Below, in pieces: positions 18,615-27,389 of a stretch of 64,000 bases of DNA (the stretch's first letter is position 1; the number at the start of each line of letters is the position of its first letter). The notes beneath the pieces are model-generated. The model was not told the origin of the DNA. It did no database searches and saw only the letters and a list, made by a program, of their open reading frames with translations. Location: assembly GCA_035344155.1 (NCBI GenBank), contig DAORAL010000025.1, positions 1 to 64,000 of the forward strand, written 5' to 3'. The position numbers were made by a program, and so were the translations under genes. This DNA is from UBA1845 sp002338715 (GTDB lineage: Bacteria; Planctomycetota; Phycisphaerae; UBA1845).

Positions 18615-19889
18615 TCAGACTTTGATGAAGATTCGCTTGCGGTACAGCGGAATCATCAGGATCAGCCAGAATGTCACGTAGGCGAGCGCGTAGCATAGGG
18701 ATGCCAACCGCGGCTCGGCCCATGAGGTGAACAGGTTTTGGTAGATCCAGCGACCGACCGATGGACCATCCTCGGCGATCTTCCAGCGGTGCAGCATCTT
18801 GGCGGTGAGGCTCGACGCGATGAAGACGACGATCGCGTTTGAACCGAAGACCAGAAGCGGTGAACACCATTTGCGCCATCGGCGCAGATCGATCAGCGCA
18901 TAGCACGTGCCCAAAACCTGCAACGCAAGACCGGCAGTGATGATGACGTAGGAACTCGTCCAAATTTTCTTGTTGATGGGAACAATCCAATCGAGGCTCA
19001 TCCCGCAGAGCAAACACACGTTGCCAACGACGAATATCCCGATGGCTTTCACATGCCCGTCGCTTGAGCCCCGCAACCATCCACCGGTGAGCACGCCGAG
19101 CAGCGTCGTCGCGATGGCGCCGAGTGTGCTGAGCAAGCCCTCCGGGTCCGGGCGTTCGCGGTAGAGGTGACCTGCGAGGAATTGATCGTCGACCCAACTG
19201 TGCAGCAAGCCTTCCGATCCTGTCACGTCCGCAGTGTAGCCAGCCGGCGCGGTCACGTTCGCACCGATCCAGGCATATCCAACCAAGAGAACCACCGCAG
19301 CCACCGCAGCGCCGCGAAGACCGCCGGCGATGAAAACAACCGACGCGGCAAAATAACAAACCGCGATGCGTTGCAGCACACCCGGTACGCGGAGTCCCGA
19401 GTCGCAGAAATACGACCAGTCAAGAACCAGATACACGCCGCCCGCGAGAATGAGCAGTCCGCCGACGGTCGGTTGCCACCGTCTGGGCGCTTGGGTTACG
19501 GAATGTTTCAATGGAATGTTGGCAAACGCCAGTTGCAATCCGGCGATCAGCAAGACGTATGGGCCAATGAGTCGAAAGTTGGGGAAGCCATACATGCTCA
19601 TGCCGAGCAGAAAGAGCGTCAGCGTGCGGGCGATGATGTGCGGCAGAGCTTTCCATTGCCAGGAATCCGGCTCGCGGCGCTTGGCCATTGAAAAAGGAAG
19701 CGCCACGCCCACAATGAACAGAAAGAACGGGAAGACAAGATCGGTCGCGGTCCAGCCGTTCCATTTGGCGTGTTGCAGCGGCGGGTAGATGTTGGACCAT
19801 GAACCGGGGTTGTTGACGAGAATCATGCCGGCAATGGTCAACCCGCGAAATGCGTCGAGGGACAGCAACCGATTGGGTTTGGTTTCCAT
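18615..19889 (-). CDS. Membrane acyltransferase, heparan-alpha-glucosaminide N-acetyltransferase-like
   Basis: A polytopic membrane protein of 424 residues resembling HGSNAT/DUF5009 proteins, which transfer acetyl groups across membranes to sugars. The N-terminus RLLSLDAFRGLTIAGMILVNNPG contains the LDxFRG motif of the family. It is followed by WNGWTATDLVFPFFLFIVG and about ten further hydrophobic segments. The substrate in this organism is unknown; Planctomycetota and Bacteroidota often carry several copies near polysaccharide genes. It is convergent with the OPT transporter (8 bases between stops) and divergent from the GH9-deacetylase pair, so a role in glycan metabolism is plausible. Confidence 0.88.
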   Translation of the reverse strand: METKPNRLLSLDAFRGLTIAGMILVNNPGSWSNIYPPLQHAKWNGWTATDLVFPFFLFIVGVALPFSMAKRREPDSWQWKALPHIIARTLTLFLLGMSMYGFPNFRLIGPYVLLIAGLQLAFANIPLKHSVTQAPRRWQPTVGGLLILAGGVYLVLDWSYFCDSGLRVPGVLQRIAVCYFAASVVFIAGGLRGAAVAAVVLLVGYAWIGANVTAPAGYTADVTGSEGLLHSWVDDQFLAGHLYRERPDPEGLLSTLGAIATTLLGVLTGGWLRGSSDGHVKAIGIFVVGNVCLLCGMSLDWIVPINKKIWTSSYVIITAGLALQVLGTCYALIDLRRWRKWCSPLLVFGSNAIVVFIASSLTAKMLHRWKIAEDGPSVGRWIYQNLFTSWAEPRLASLCYALAYVTFWLILMIPLYRKRIFIKV

Positions 19890-20007
19890 GACTTGGTTTT
19901 CTATTGGCGATACGAATTTGCAGACCGCGATACAGTTTGCTTTTGCAGCTTAACGATGCAGGCGATTCTGATGATCGCCGTGGCGTTGGTCAATGAGGAA
20001 GTGATTT

Positions 20008-21624
20008 ATGCGGCATGGGACCGTTGTTGCGTTTGTCTTGATCTTGGGTGCTATGCCTGCGCTGGGGGCTGAGTCCGCTTGGATTCGTGTGAACCTGATC
20101 GGTTATCTGCCGGATGATCCGAAGGTGGCGGTGCTTTCCGGCATGGAGCCTTTGGAGGGTGAGTTTCGCGTCGGCGAGTTTAAGGGTTCCATCGGCACGG
20201 ACGAGGGAGCCTGGGGGCCCTTCGCGCACAACTATCGGTTGGATTTTTCAGCCGTCCGGGCGGCGGGTCGTTATCGCGTCGAATTTAAGGACATCAAATC
20301 CGAAGAATTTTCCATCGACGCGAAGGCGTATGCGACCGTCCCCCAATCGCTTCTGCGGTTCATGCAGTTGCAGCGCTGCGGCGACAACCCAGTCGAAAAG
20401 AAAAAATGCCATCAGAAAGACGGCATCGACACAACCACCGGTAAGCAAGTTGACCTCGTCGGCGGATGGCATGACGCGGGCGATCGACTCAAGCACATGA
20501 TCACCACCACCTACTGCATTGCGGCGCTGAAGCTTGCGGGTGCAAACGAAGAAGCCGCCTACGGGGCGCCGATGCTCAAGAAGATTCACCCCAACCCCGA
20601 AACGCTCTACGTGCAGGTTGGTGACGATCGCGACCACCTTCCGCCTGAAACCTTGTGGCACGACGATCAATCCGATTACGGGTGGGGTCCGGGCGGTCCG
20701 CGATCGGCTTGGCCGGCAACGACCGAACCTGCGGGTCCGAAATACAAGAACAAATCATCGGGTCTCGCAAGCCTGGCAGGCAGAGTGGCGGCGGCGGCAG
20801 CGCTCAACGGCGACATTGCGTTGGCCGAGTCCGCGTTTCAGTTGGCTGAAAAACATCCCGGGTGTGCGATGTCGGTCCCGGTGCGAGCCCCCTACTACTA
20901 TGGCGAAAGCACCTATCACGACGATGTCGAATGGGCGGCGACGGAGCTGTTTATCGCGACGAAAGACCCGAAGTATCTGAATGCTGCGACCGCTTCCGCG
21001 AAGTTGGCCGGCGCGAGCAAGTGGATGGGCGACGATGCGCACGGTCATTACGAATTCTTCCCCTATGTGAACCTGGCCCACTGGCGGTTGTATGAGCATG
21101 TTGACGACGCGATGAAGCGCGAGTTGGCTGGGTTCTATCGCACCGGGCTTGAACGCATCGAGGCGCGGGCCAATCAGAACCCGTATCGCATTGGAACGCC
21201 ATTCGTGTGGTGTTCGACGAATGACGTCATCGCGGTGGCGACGCAAGCGGTTCTGTATGAACGCATGACCGGCGACAAGCGATTCAGGATGCTGGCGGCT
21301 GACGCGCGCGACTGGATCTTTGGCCGCAACCCGTGGGGTAAAAGTTTCGTGATCGGCGTACCGAATACGTCGGTCGCTTCGAGCAAGCCGCACCATTTGT
21401 TCTACAAGTTAGCGGGCATCCTGCCAGTTGGCGGCCTGGTTGATGGACCGGTGACGCGCGAGATCAACCAGGGTTTGAAGTTTTCGGAATTTGAGGATCG
21501 TTCGTTGGAACCGTTTCAATCTGATGTCGCGGTCTATCACGATGCATTTGCGGATTTTTCGACGAACGAGCCGATCATTGACGGGACTGTGTCGCTGCTG
21601 CTCTTGGTGAGTCTTTGGAATTGA
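20008..21624 (+). CDS. Glycoside hydrolase family 9 (cellulase-type)
   Basis: Exported glycosidase of 538 residues. A signal peptide (VVAFVLILGAMPALGA) is followed by an Ig-like CelD_N module (about 22-105; WIRVNLIGYLPDDPKVA) and an (alpha/alpha)6 catalytic domain. The nucleophile-activating segment is GGWHDAGD (152-159) with Asp156 and Asp159. The C-terminal acid lies in FSTNEPIIDG with Glu521 preceded by an aromatic/Asp segment, and FGRNPWGKSFVIGVP is also typical. GH9 enzymes cleave beta-1,4-glucans or related oligosaccharides by inversion. A GAGGAAG lies about six bases before the ATG. The stop overlaps the start of the deacetylase gene, so the two are probably translated together and act on the same glycan outside the cytoplasm. 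Confidence 0.93.
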   Translation: MRHGTVVAFVLILGAMPALGAESAWIRVNLIGYLPDDPKVAVLSGMEPLEGEFRVGEFKGSIGTDEGAWGPFAHNYRLDFSAVRAAGRYRVEFKDIKSEEFSIDAKAYATVPQSLLRFMQLQRCGDNPVEKKKCHQKDGIDTTTGKQVDLVGGWHDAGDRLKHMITTTYCIAALKLAGANEEAAYGAPMLKKIHPNPETLYVQVGDDRDHLPPETLWHDDQSDYGWGPGGPRSAWPATTEPAGPKYKNKSSGLASLAGRVAAAAALNGDIALAESAFQLAEKHPGCAMSVPVRAPYYYGESTYHDDVEWAATELFIATKDPKYLNAATASAKLAGASKWMGDDAHGHYEFFPYVNLAHWRLYEHVDDAMKRELAGFYRTGLERIEARANQNPYRIGTPFVWCSTNDVIAVATQAVLYERMTGDKRFRMLAADARDWIFGRNPWGKSFVIGVPNTSVASSKPHHLFYKLAGILPVGGLVDGPVTREINQGLKFSEFEDRSLEPFQSDVAVYHDAFADFSTNEPIIDGTVSLLLLVSLWN

Positions 21625-22415
21625 TGCCGATGCGCTTGGTACTAATAGTTCTGCCAGTTTTGTTCCTTGTCGGCGGGTGCTCGTCGTCTAAACATTCGAC
21701 GGCGATCGCGACATCACCGCAATGGACGTTCGACCACGGTGCGCCAATTCGAGGCGACAAGTCGCGGCGTGAACTGGCCCTGATTTTTACGGGCGGTGAC
21801 CATGGGCAGGCGACTGAGACGATCCTCGACGTGTTGGCCAATCATGGCGTGAAGGCGTCGTTCTTCGTCACGGGTGGATACCTCGCGAATCCGCTGCACC
21901 GCGAATATGTCAAACGCATGGTTCGCGACAACCATTACGTCGGACCGCATTCGCACGCCCATCCGCTGTACGCATCATGGGAGGATCGATCGAAAACACT
22001 TATTTCGCGAGAGACGTTTGTCGCCGATTTGCGGCAGAACATCGACGAGCTCCGGGCGCTGCACTGCTTCGACGACGACCGGCCCATCTACTTCATACCG
22101 CCCTACGAATGGTTCAACGAAGATCAAGTCGAGTGGGCCAAGGCGATCGACGTGCAACTGATCAACATGACCGGACAAGCCGGTTCAAACCGCGACTGGA
22201 TTCCCGAAACCCACGCGAAATTCGTCTCATCGGAAGAAATCATCTCCGACGTGCTGAAGTTCGAGCAGAACCAACCCGACGGCCTCAATGGATTCCTATT
22301 GCTGTTCCACCTCGGCTCACAACGCACCGACTTGATGGACACGGAGTTTGGGCGTCTTCTGCACCAACTGCGCGAACGCAAATACAGGTTTTGCAGAGTC
22401 GATAATCTTTATTGA
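21624..22415 (+). CDS. Polysaccharide deacetylase-like lipoprotein
   Basis: A lipoprotein of about 263 residues with a NodB-like carbohydrate esterase fold. The signal ends in a lipobox FLVGGCSS. The segment LALIFTGGDHGQATETILDVLANHGVKASFFVTG aligns with NodB motif 1, but the usual Asp-Asp pair is replaced by Thr-Gly with an Asp two residues on. Motif 2 is intact as HSHAH near residue 110, and FIPPYEW matches motif 3. I recall a subgroup beginning with FTG beside GH9 enzymes that deviates the same way, so metal binding may be rearranged rather than lost. Its ATG overlaps the GH9 stop (TGATG), suggesting translational coupling. Other ATG at 21630 is possible. Confidence 0.85.
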   Translation: MPMRLVLIVLPVLFLVGGCSSSKHSTAIATSPQWTFDHGAPIRGDKSRRELALIFTGGDHGQATETILDVLANHGVKASFFVTGGYLANPLHREYVKRMVRDNHYVGPHSHAHPLYASWEDRSKTLISRETFVADLRQNIDELRALHCFDDDRPIYFIPPYEWFNEDQVEWAKAIDVQLINMTGQAGSNRDWIPETHAKFVSSEEIISDVLKFEQNQPDGLNGFLLLFHLGSQRTDLMDTEFGRLLHQLRERKYRFCRVDNLY

Positions 22416-22654
22416 ATCAAGTCCTCAATGCGATAGGCCTTGATCGTCGCACCGCCTTTTTTCATATATTTCACCGACAATCCACGAACCGGTGACGAGG
22501 ACAACAAGTCTTAGTGTAGTGAACGCTATCTTTGGCGATCGAAGCGTGGCCTGCGACGTGACAAGAATGGGCGTCGCAACACGAGCGTACTCACTCATGT
22601 CATGATGACGCACTTCGGCTCAGTCAAGCGCCACATCGCGAAATGACCAAGCGA

Positions 22655-23884
22655 TCATGGGCAATTCGATGCCGTGAAGTCATTGAACAGATTAGCCGGA
22701 AGCGCCACAACCGACCTATCCAGAATATTGATGATACCGTCGCGATTGATATCGACTTGTGGCCCCGTTATTCCCGGTGTGTCCATCGTATTGAATAGAT
22801 TGTCCGGCTGGACAACCACGGACCGGTCCAACAGGTTCACACGACTGTCGAAGTTTATGTCACCTTCAAAGTAGCAAATGCAGAAGTCGGCGTCTCCTAC
22901 CAGACAGTTGGATTCATCGATGGTTCCGTCAACTTGTATCTCAGTACCTGTGATATCAAAGTGGTAGCAGACGCCATTGTCCGGGTTATCGAACGTGATC
23001 ATGAGGCTGTTGCCGTTCGGAAATGCAGTGAGACCAGTCAATGGTGGGTCTGAAGTCACTGCACCGCTGACCACAGCCTCTGAAAAATCGACGCGAATAA
23101 CAATGTTTGATCCTGTTGCCCCGAATTGGCGCGGCTCGATGAGATTCTTTATCTCGGCATTGTCCGACGGATCAATGGGAATTGCCAATTGTCCGCCCGG
23201 GAAACTTCCATTCGGATCATGGTTTGCCACTGAATAAACGTCAGTGAATCCGAAGTCGGGTGCCCCCGGCAACCAGACTGTGAGGCCCGGGCCAACGATG
23301 ACCACGTCCGCGGGACTCACTGCATAAACAGGCCCGACGTCGGTCGCCAATGTGCTGGCAAACGCGGACTCAATGTTGATCTGCAAATCCGCCAATTGAA
23401 AATTTGTGTCGATTGTCCCAGTCGCGAGGGTCACCCATTCGGAACCGTTCGCTATGTTCGTCACCACGGTGCCGATTGGAAACAGGGTTGGGCCTGCGTT
23501 TCCAATCGTGTTTTGTCCGCCGCCGATTTGAATCAGGTCGCCATCAATCGGCGTGCCTCCATATCCGGAGGGATTGGTCAGCCCAAGGTTTCGCTTGAAT
23601 TGATCAATATCGCCTCCCGGAGAATCAAGCACTAGCGTCGTGATGTCCTGACCGCTGAATGGCCAGTCGGTAAGATCCGCGCTCCACAATGCCAACCCAA
23701 AATCCGTTGCGTTCTGAATGCGACCCTGGATGTTCACTTCGACGGCCGGACCACACCCGACTTGCGTTGTGCCACCTTCGCCAACAACCCGTAGCTCAAG
23801 CGTGTCGGCGGACACTGGTGCGGCGATGGCGACAGTTGAGATTGATGCCGCGAATACGAGCAACTTGGATTGACGTGATCGCAT
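22655..23884 (-). CDS. Secreted protein with dockerin-like C-terminus
   Basis: A 409-residue exported protein. A signal peptide (LLVFAASISTVAIAAPVSA) is followed by beta-rich sequence without a recognised enzyme motif. The last 65 residues contain two dockerin-type calcium loops, GDINFDSRVNLLDRSVV and DINRDGIINILDRSVV, separated by about 30 residues. In clostridia such pairs bind cohesins; in Planctomycetota they occur on many secreted proteins whose partners are mostly unknown. The ATG is preceded by GGAGG nine bases upstream. It is a single transcription unit, convergent with the deacetylase gene. Confidence 0.85.
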   Translation of the reverse strand: MRSRQSKLLVFAASISTVAIAAPVSADTLELRVVGEGGTTQVGCGPAVEVNIQGRIQNATDFGLALWSADLTDWPFSGQDITTLVLDSPGGDIDQFKRNLGLTNPSGYGGTPIDGDLIQIGGGQNTIGNAGPTLFPIGTVVTNIANGSEWVTLATGTIDTNFQLADLQINIESAFASTLATDVGPVYAVSPADVVIVGPGLTVWLPGAPDFGFTDVYSVANHDPNGSFPGGQLAIPIDPSDNAEIKNLIEPRQFGATGSNIVIRVDFSEAVVSGAVTSDPPLTGLTAFPNGNSLMITFDNPDNGVCYHFDITGTEIQVDGTIDESNCLVGDADFCICYFEGDINFDSRVNLLDRSVVVQPDNLFNTMDTPGITGPQVDINRDGIINILDRSVVALPANLFNDFTASNCP

Positions 23885-24544
23885 GGGTTGGGCCTCCGGC
23901 GTTGGGCGCGCAGTTGATGAGGTGAGGATGCTTCGTATACTGTAGCCACATGGTAGTTCCAGTTCTATGCTTTTTTCTGAGTGCCAAACGGCTGTGGCTC
24001 ACACAATTCGGACACTTTTTCGCGCGAGAAAGTGCTTCGCAAGTGCTATTTTGCGTCCCGGTTGGATTGATCGAACGGACATGTTCGTCTGTGCGATTCG
24101 AATTGTTCCCATCTTGAATGCTCGCTGAGTGCGGCGAGCAATTGAGGCCAATTCCCCACCCTCTTCGCGGTTTCCGCGCGATCTTGATTGCTTTCGTGCG
24201 ATGCCATGTGCGCCTGCACATCACGCAGCTGCGCCATCTCGCACAACTATCTTCAATTCTCCAAAGGCATCACCGCTCGGCTGCATCGTTAAAGTGCGCA
24301 TGGCCTGCGGCACTTCGCCCAGAAACCTGCTGGTTCATTCTAGACTGACACAAATTCCGACAACGCTCGCTCAGAATGTCTCGAAAATCGCTGCACGTTA
24401 CCACCAAAGCAATTAGCAATGCGCTCGACGTCCAATTGGCACGCGGATTGCACCGGGTCGACCAGTGTCACCATATGGGCGGTCATTGCAGCCACAGTGC
24501 ACAACTCGCCCACCTTCGCATTGGTACGGTGAAAGGTCGCAATT
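23885..24544. other. Divergent intergenic region, no gene seen
   Basis: About 660 bases between the dockerin-like gene (minus) and the multiheme cytochrome (plus). Several open frames of 60-140 codons on both strands lack ribosome sites and product-like composition. Both promoters should lie here but I cannot place them. Confidence 0.45.
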
Positions 24545-25951
24545 ATGATTCACGCCTCGTCTGCGAATGCTCCGCCCCATTCAATCTCACAAACTCACCC
24601 ATTCTCCAACCCGCTCACGTACTGGATCGCGTTCCTCCTTTGTCTGTTTGTGGTGGCTGGGTGCAATGGCCCAGCCCCTGATACCGGTGACAACGGCGGG
24701 AATGGAAATAGCAACGGTAATGGCAACGGCGACCCAACCGCACGAGTCGGTGATTGCCTGAGTTGCCACACAGACGAGGCACTTCTCAAAGCCGTCGCCC
24801 GCGAGGAACCTCCACCCGTCGAATCCACGGGGGAAGGCTGAGGCGGCAGCGTCACACCGCTCATGGTGTGGGAAAAGGTGCTGGTCAGCGCCGAATTTGC
24901 TGAAACGACTCACGGAGGTCTTGGTTGCATCGCCTGTCATGGTGGAAAGGATGGCATCCTCACCAAAGAAGAAGCACATGAAGGCATCGTGATTGATCCG
25001 ACGCAAGGTGCGGCGACCGCGTGCAACGCCTGTCACCCGAACGAAGTTGAAACAGTTCCGAGCAGCTTGCACGCCACGCAACAGGGATACTTCACCGCGT
25101 TCGAACGGCGCGGAGGCGACGCCGAATCAACGGACTTCCATGCAATGTTTGAGAACCGCTGCGCCGAATGCCATGCCAGTTGCGGTCAGTGCCACGTCAG
25201 CCGCCCGGCAACCGTGGGCGGTGGTTTGACGCACGGGCACATGTTCCGGAAGCAGCCTTCACAAACGAACCAGTGCACGGCATGCCATGGCAGTCGAATC
25301 GGTGATGAATTCCGCGGCAAGAACGAGGGCATCCCAGCCGACACGCACTACCTTAGCGGGATGAACTGCATGAATTGCCACACCGGTGTGGAACTTCACG
25401 GTGATGGAACGATGCCAGACCACCGCTTCGCCAATGAAGCCGGTCCAACATGCGTCACTTGTCACCCCGATGCACAGTCAGCCGATTCACCGATCATGCA
25501 TCACTCGATCCACCAGAACAATGTGTCGTGCAACGTCTGTCACTCGGTCAGCTACAAGAACTGCTACGCGTGCCACGTCGAACAAGACAGCCAGGGGTTG
25601 CGGTTCCCGTCTGAAATGGATTTCCGAATCGGCAAGAATCCGGAAGTCTCCGAGTATCGACCGTACGGGTATGTCTTGCTCAGGCACATTCCAATCGCCC
25701 CGGACACGTTCGAACCGTGGGGTCTTGAAATGCCGAACTATGCCGGTTCACCAACGTGGCGGCCGGCAGCGCCCCACAACATCCAGCGCAACACCCCGCA
25801 GACGGAGAGTTGCGACAATTGCCACGGCAATCTGGATCTGTACCTGACTGCTGAATACATCAATCAACTCATCGAGAGTGGGTTGATGAATGAACAAGAA
25901 ATTGAAGCCAATCAATCGGTCATCGTGACCGAGGTACCAGGAGGTTTTTGA
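24545..25951 (+). CDS. Eleven-heme cytochrome c lipoprotein with an in-frame UGA (possible selenoprotein)
   Basis: One reading frame encodes a 468-residue lipoprotein if the TGA at 24839-24841 is read through. The N-terminus has a hydrophobic signal ending in lipobox VVAGC and a Gly/Asn linker. Eleven CxxCH heme sites follow: CLSCH before the UGA, then CIACH, CNACH, CAECH, CGQCH, CTACH, CMNCH, CVTCH, CNVCH, CYACH and CDNCH. The UGA sits in GEG-stop-GGS. The downstream half has no signal peptide and its first ATG (24863) lacks a ribosome site, so it cannot be an independent cytochrome. ATG 24545 has GAAAGGT seven bases upstream. The rhodanese gene starts 2 bases after the stop, with the ribosome site inside this gene. 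It is probably a periplasmic electron-transfer protein. Alternatives are a recent nonsense mutation or an assembly error. Confidence 0.75.
24839..24870 (+). promoter_or_regulatory. UGA codon followed by SECIS-like hairpin
   Basis: Directly after the in-frame TGA (24839-24841), CACACC (24853-24858) pairs perfectly with GGTGTG (24865-24870) around the six-base loop GCTCAT. A further U-G pair can extend the stem. The loop starts with G, 17 bases after the UGA. From what is known of bacterial SECIS elements (short stem, small loop with a G in its first positions, 16-37 bases from the UGA), this fits. Such hairpins also arise by chance, so the call is tentative. Confidence 0.45.
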
Positions 25952-25953
25952 AA

Positions 25954-26949
25954 ATGAAATCGAGAGCATTCGTATCCCTGACATGTCTGACCTTGGCCGT
26001 TGTGCTCGCCGGATGCGAGGCAACAACGCCCCCACCCGAGGCAAAAGATCAGTTTGAAACCGTTCGCAAAGCGTTCGATGACTATTTAAGCAGCGACCCA
26101 GCGGCTGCGACGACTGCGGCCACGGTATTTGATTCGCTCAACGATGGCGACGACACGACCACGCCCTATGTCATCAGCGCACGCTCGCCGGAGCACTACG
26201 CGCTGGGGCACGTTCCCGGTGCAGTCAACATCCCGTGGCGTACTGTGGCGAATGTTGGCGCTCTGGACGATCTGCCGACCGATCAGCCCATCATCGTGTA
26301 CTGTTACACGGGTCATACCGGCGCTGTTGCCACGGCTGTCATCAACGCCATGGGTCATGAAGCCGTGAACATGAAGTACGGCATGTGTGCCTGGACGCGT
26401 GACGCAGACATTCGCGCGGCAGCTCCGTTCAACGAAGAGACCAGCAGCGACTTTCCCACGGTGACCGACGTTCCGGACGAGATGACTTACGATTTGCCGA
26501 CGATGGATGTGACCGATTCGACGGATGACGGAGAGATCGTTCGGGCGGCGGCAGAAGCGTATCTCTCCGGCGACGAAAGCCCGATCATCGCTGCGGAAGA
26601 TCTGTTTGACCTGCTCAACGACGGCGATGAAACCAACGATCCATTCATCATCAGCGTGCGTGCCCCGGAAGCCTATGCCCTTGGTCACATCGAAGGCGCG
26701 ATCAATATTCCATGGAAGACGATTGCCCAGGAAGCGAACTTGAAGCGCATCCCGACGGATCGCGACATCGTTGTGTACTGCTACACCGGTCACACGGGCG
26801 GGCTGGCAACGACCGTGCTCAACGTCCTTGGCTACAACGCCAAGAACATGAAGTTTGGTATGGTAGCCTGGACCAAGGATGCCGACATCCGCGCGACTTC
26901 CGCATTCGACGACGCGGTTGATTCAAACGATTTTGCTACAGAACCCTAA
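25954..26949 (+). CDS. Tandem rhodanese-domain lipoprotein
   Basis: A lipoprotein of about 331 residues with lipobox VVLAGCEA. It contains two similar rhodanese domains, each with an entry motif (ISARSPEHYALGHVPGAVNIPW and the matching ISVRAPEAYALGHIEGAINIPW) and an identical active-site loop CYTGHTG with catalytic cysteines Cys117 and Cys276. Both domains are intact, so this is not the usual active/inactive pair of thiosulfate sulfurtransferases. The gene begins two bases after the multiheme cytochrome stop, with AGGAGGT eight bases before the ATG. The two therefore form an operon, probably handling sulfane sulfur or thiosulfate outside the cytoplasm together with electron transfer (inference). 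Confidence 0.9.
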   Translation: MKSRAFVSLTCLTLAVVLAGCEATTPPPEAKDQFETVRKAFDDYLSSDPAAATTAATVFDSLNDGDDTTTPYVISARSPEHYALGHVPGAVNIPWRTVANVGALDDLPTDQPIIVYCYTGHTGAVATAVINAMGHEAVNMKYGMCAWTRDADIRAAAPFNEETSSDFPTVTDVPDEMTYDLPTMDVTDSTDDGEIVRAAAEAYLSGDESPIIAAEDLFDLLNDGDETNDPFIISVRAPEAYALGHIEGAINIPWKTIAQEANLKRIPTDRDIVVYCYTGHTGGLATTVLNVLGYNAKNMKFGMVAWTKDADIRATSAFDDAVDSNDFATEP

Positions 26950-27389
26950 GGTTGTCCCCTTCATCTGTCGCGCGCTTCCCATCATCGGGCGCGCATTGTT
27001 GTTCCGACTACGGGCGGGGTTGCGCCACCCAAATCCAACTCCGCCCGTGTCCTCATTTCACCGACGCATTTCAGACACAAGACCGGTGTGCCTGACAGCC
27101 GAATGTCAGCAAATTCGCAGTGATTTTTCATTTTCTGATGCATATGCATTGTCGAAAGGCGATGCGTACGCCTCCACCGCTTGACACTGTCGCTTCCAGA
27201 TCAGTATCTTGAATGCGTTGGGTCGAGCGCCCGACACCTGCCACCATCGACTTGATCGATCACGGATGATCAAGACAAGCGAATAAGCGCCATGGGGAGA
27301 TAGAGAGACTGAACCTGCGGAGTCCCGTTGCGCGCGTGCGCGGCGGAAGACGTATTAAGATTCGCCGTTTACAGGAGGAGGTCTCCAAA
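26950..27389. other. Intergenic region with strong hairpin
   Basis: A 440-base gap between the rhodanese gene and the PEP-CTERM gene. Apart from the hairpin at 27010-27048 no structure or gene is seen. The promoter for the downstream gene should lie around 27200-27350 but is not recognisable. Confidence 0.45.
27010..27048 (+). terminator. Long stem-loop after the rhodanese gene, possible terminator
   Basis: ACGGGCGGGGTTG (27010-27022) pairs with CAACTCCGCCCGT (27036-27048) over 13 positions including one G-U pair, around a 13-base loop. It lies 61 bases after the rhodanese stop. No T-run follows, so it may stabilise the transcript end or need a protein factor. Confidence 0.5.

Noticed and set aside
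18490..19359. Second long minus-strand frame inside the acyltransferase gene
   Set aside because: Arg/Cys-rich shifted-frame shadow of the conserved membrane protein.
24863..25951. Independent ten-heme cytochrome gene starting at ATG 24863
   Set aside because: It has no signal peptide and no ribosome site, and its ATG lies in the loop and stem of the hairpin after the UGA. It is better read as the continuation of the frame from 24545.
26086..26793. Minus-strand frame opposite the rhodanese gene
   Set aside because: Shadow produced by the duplicated rhodanese sequence; no ribosome site or motif.
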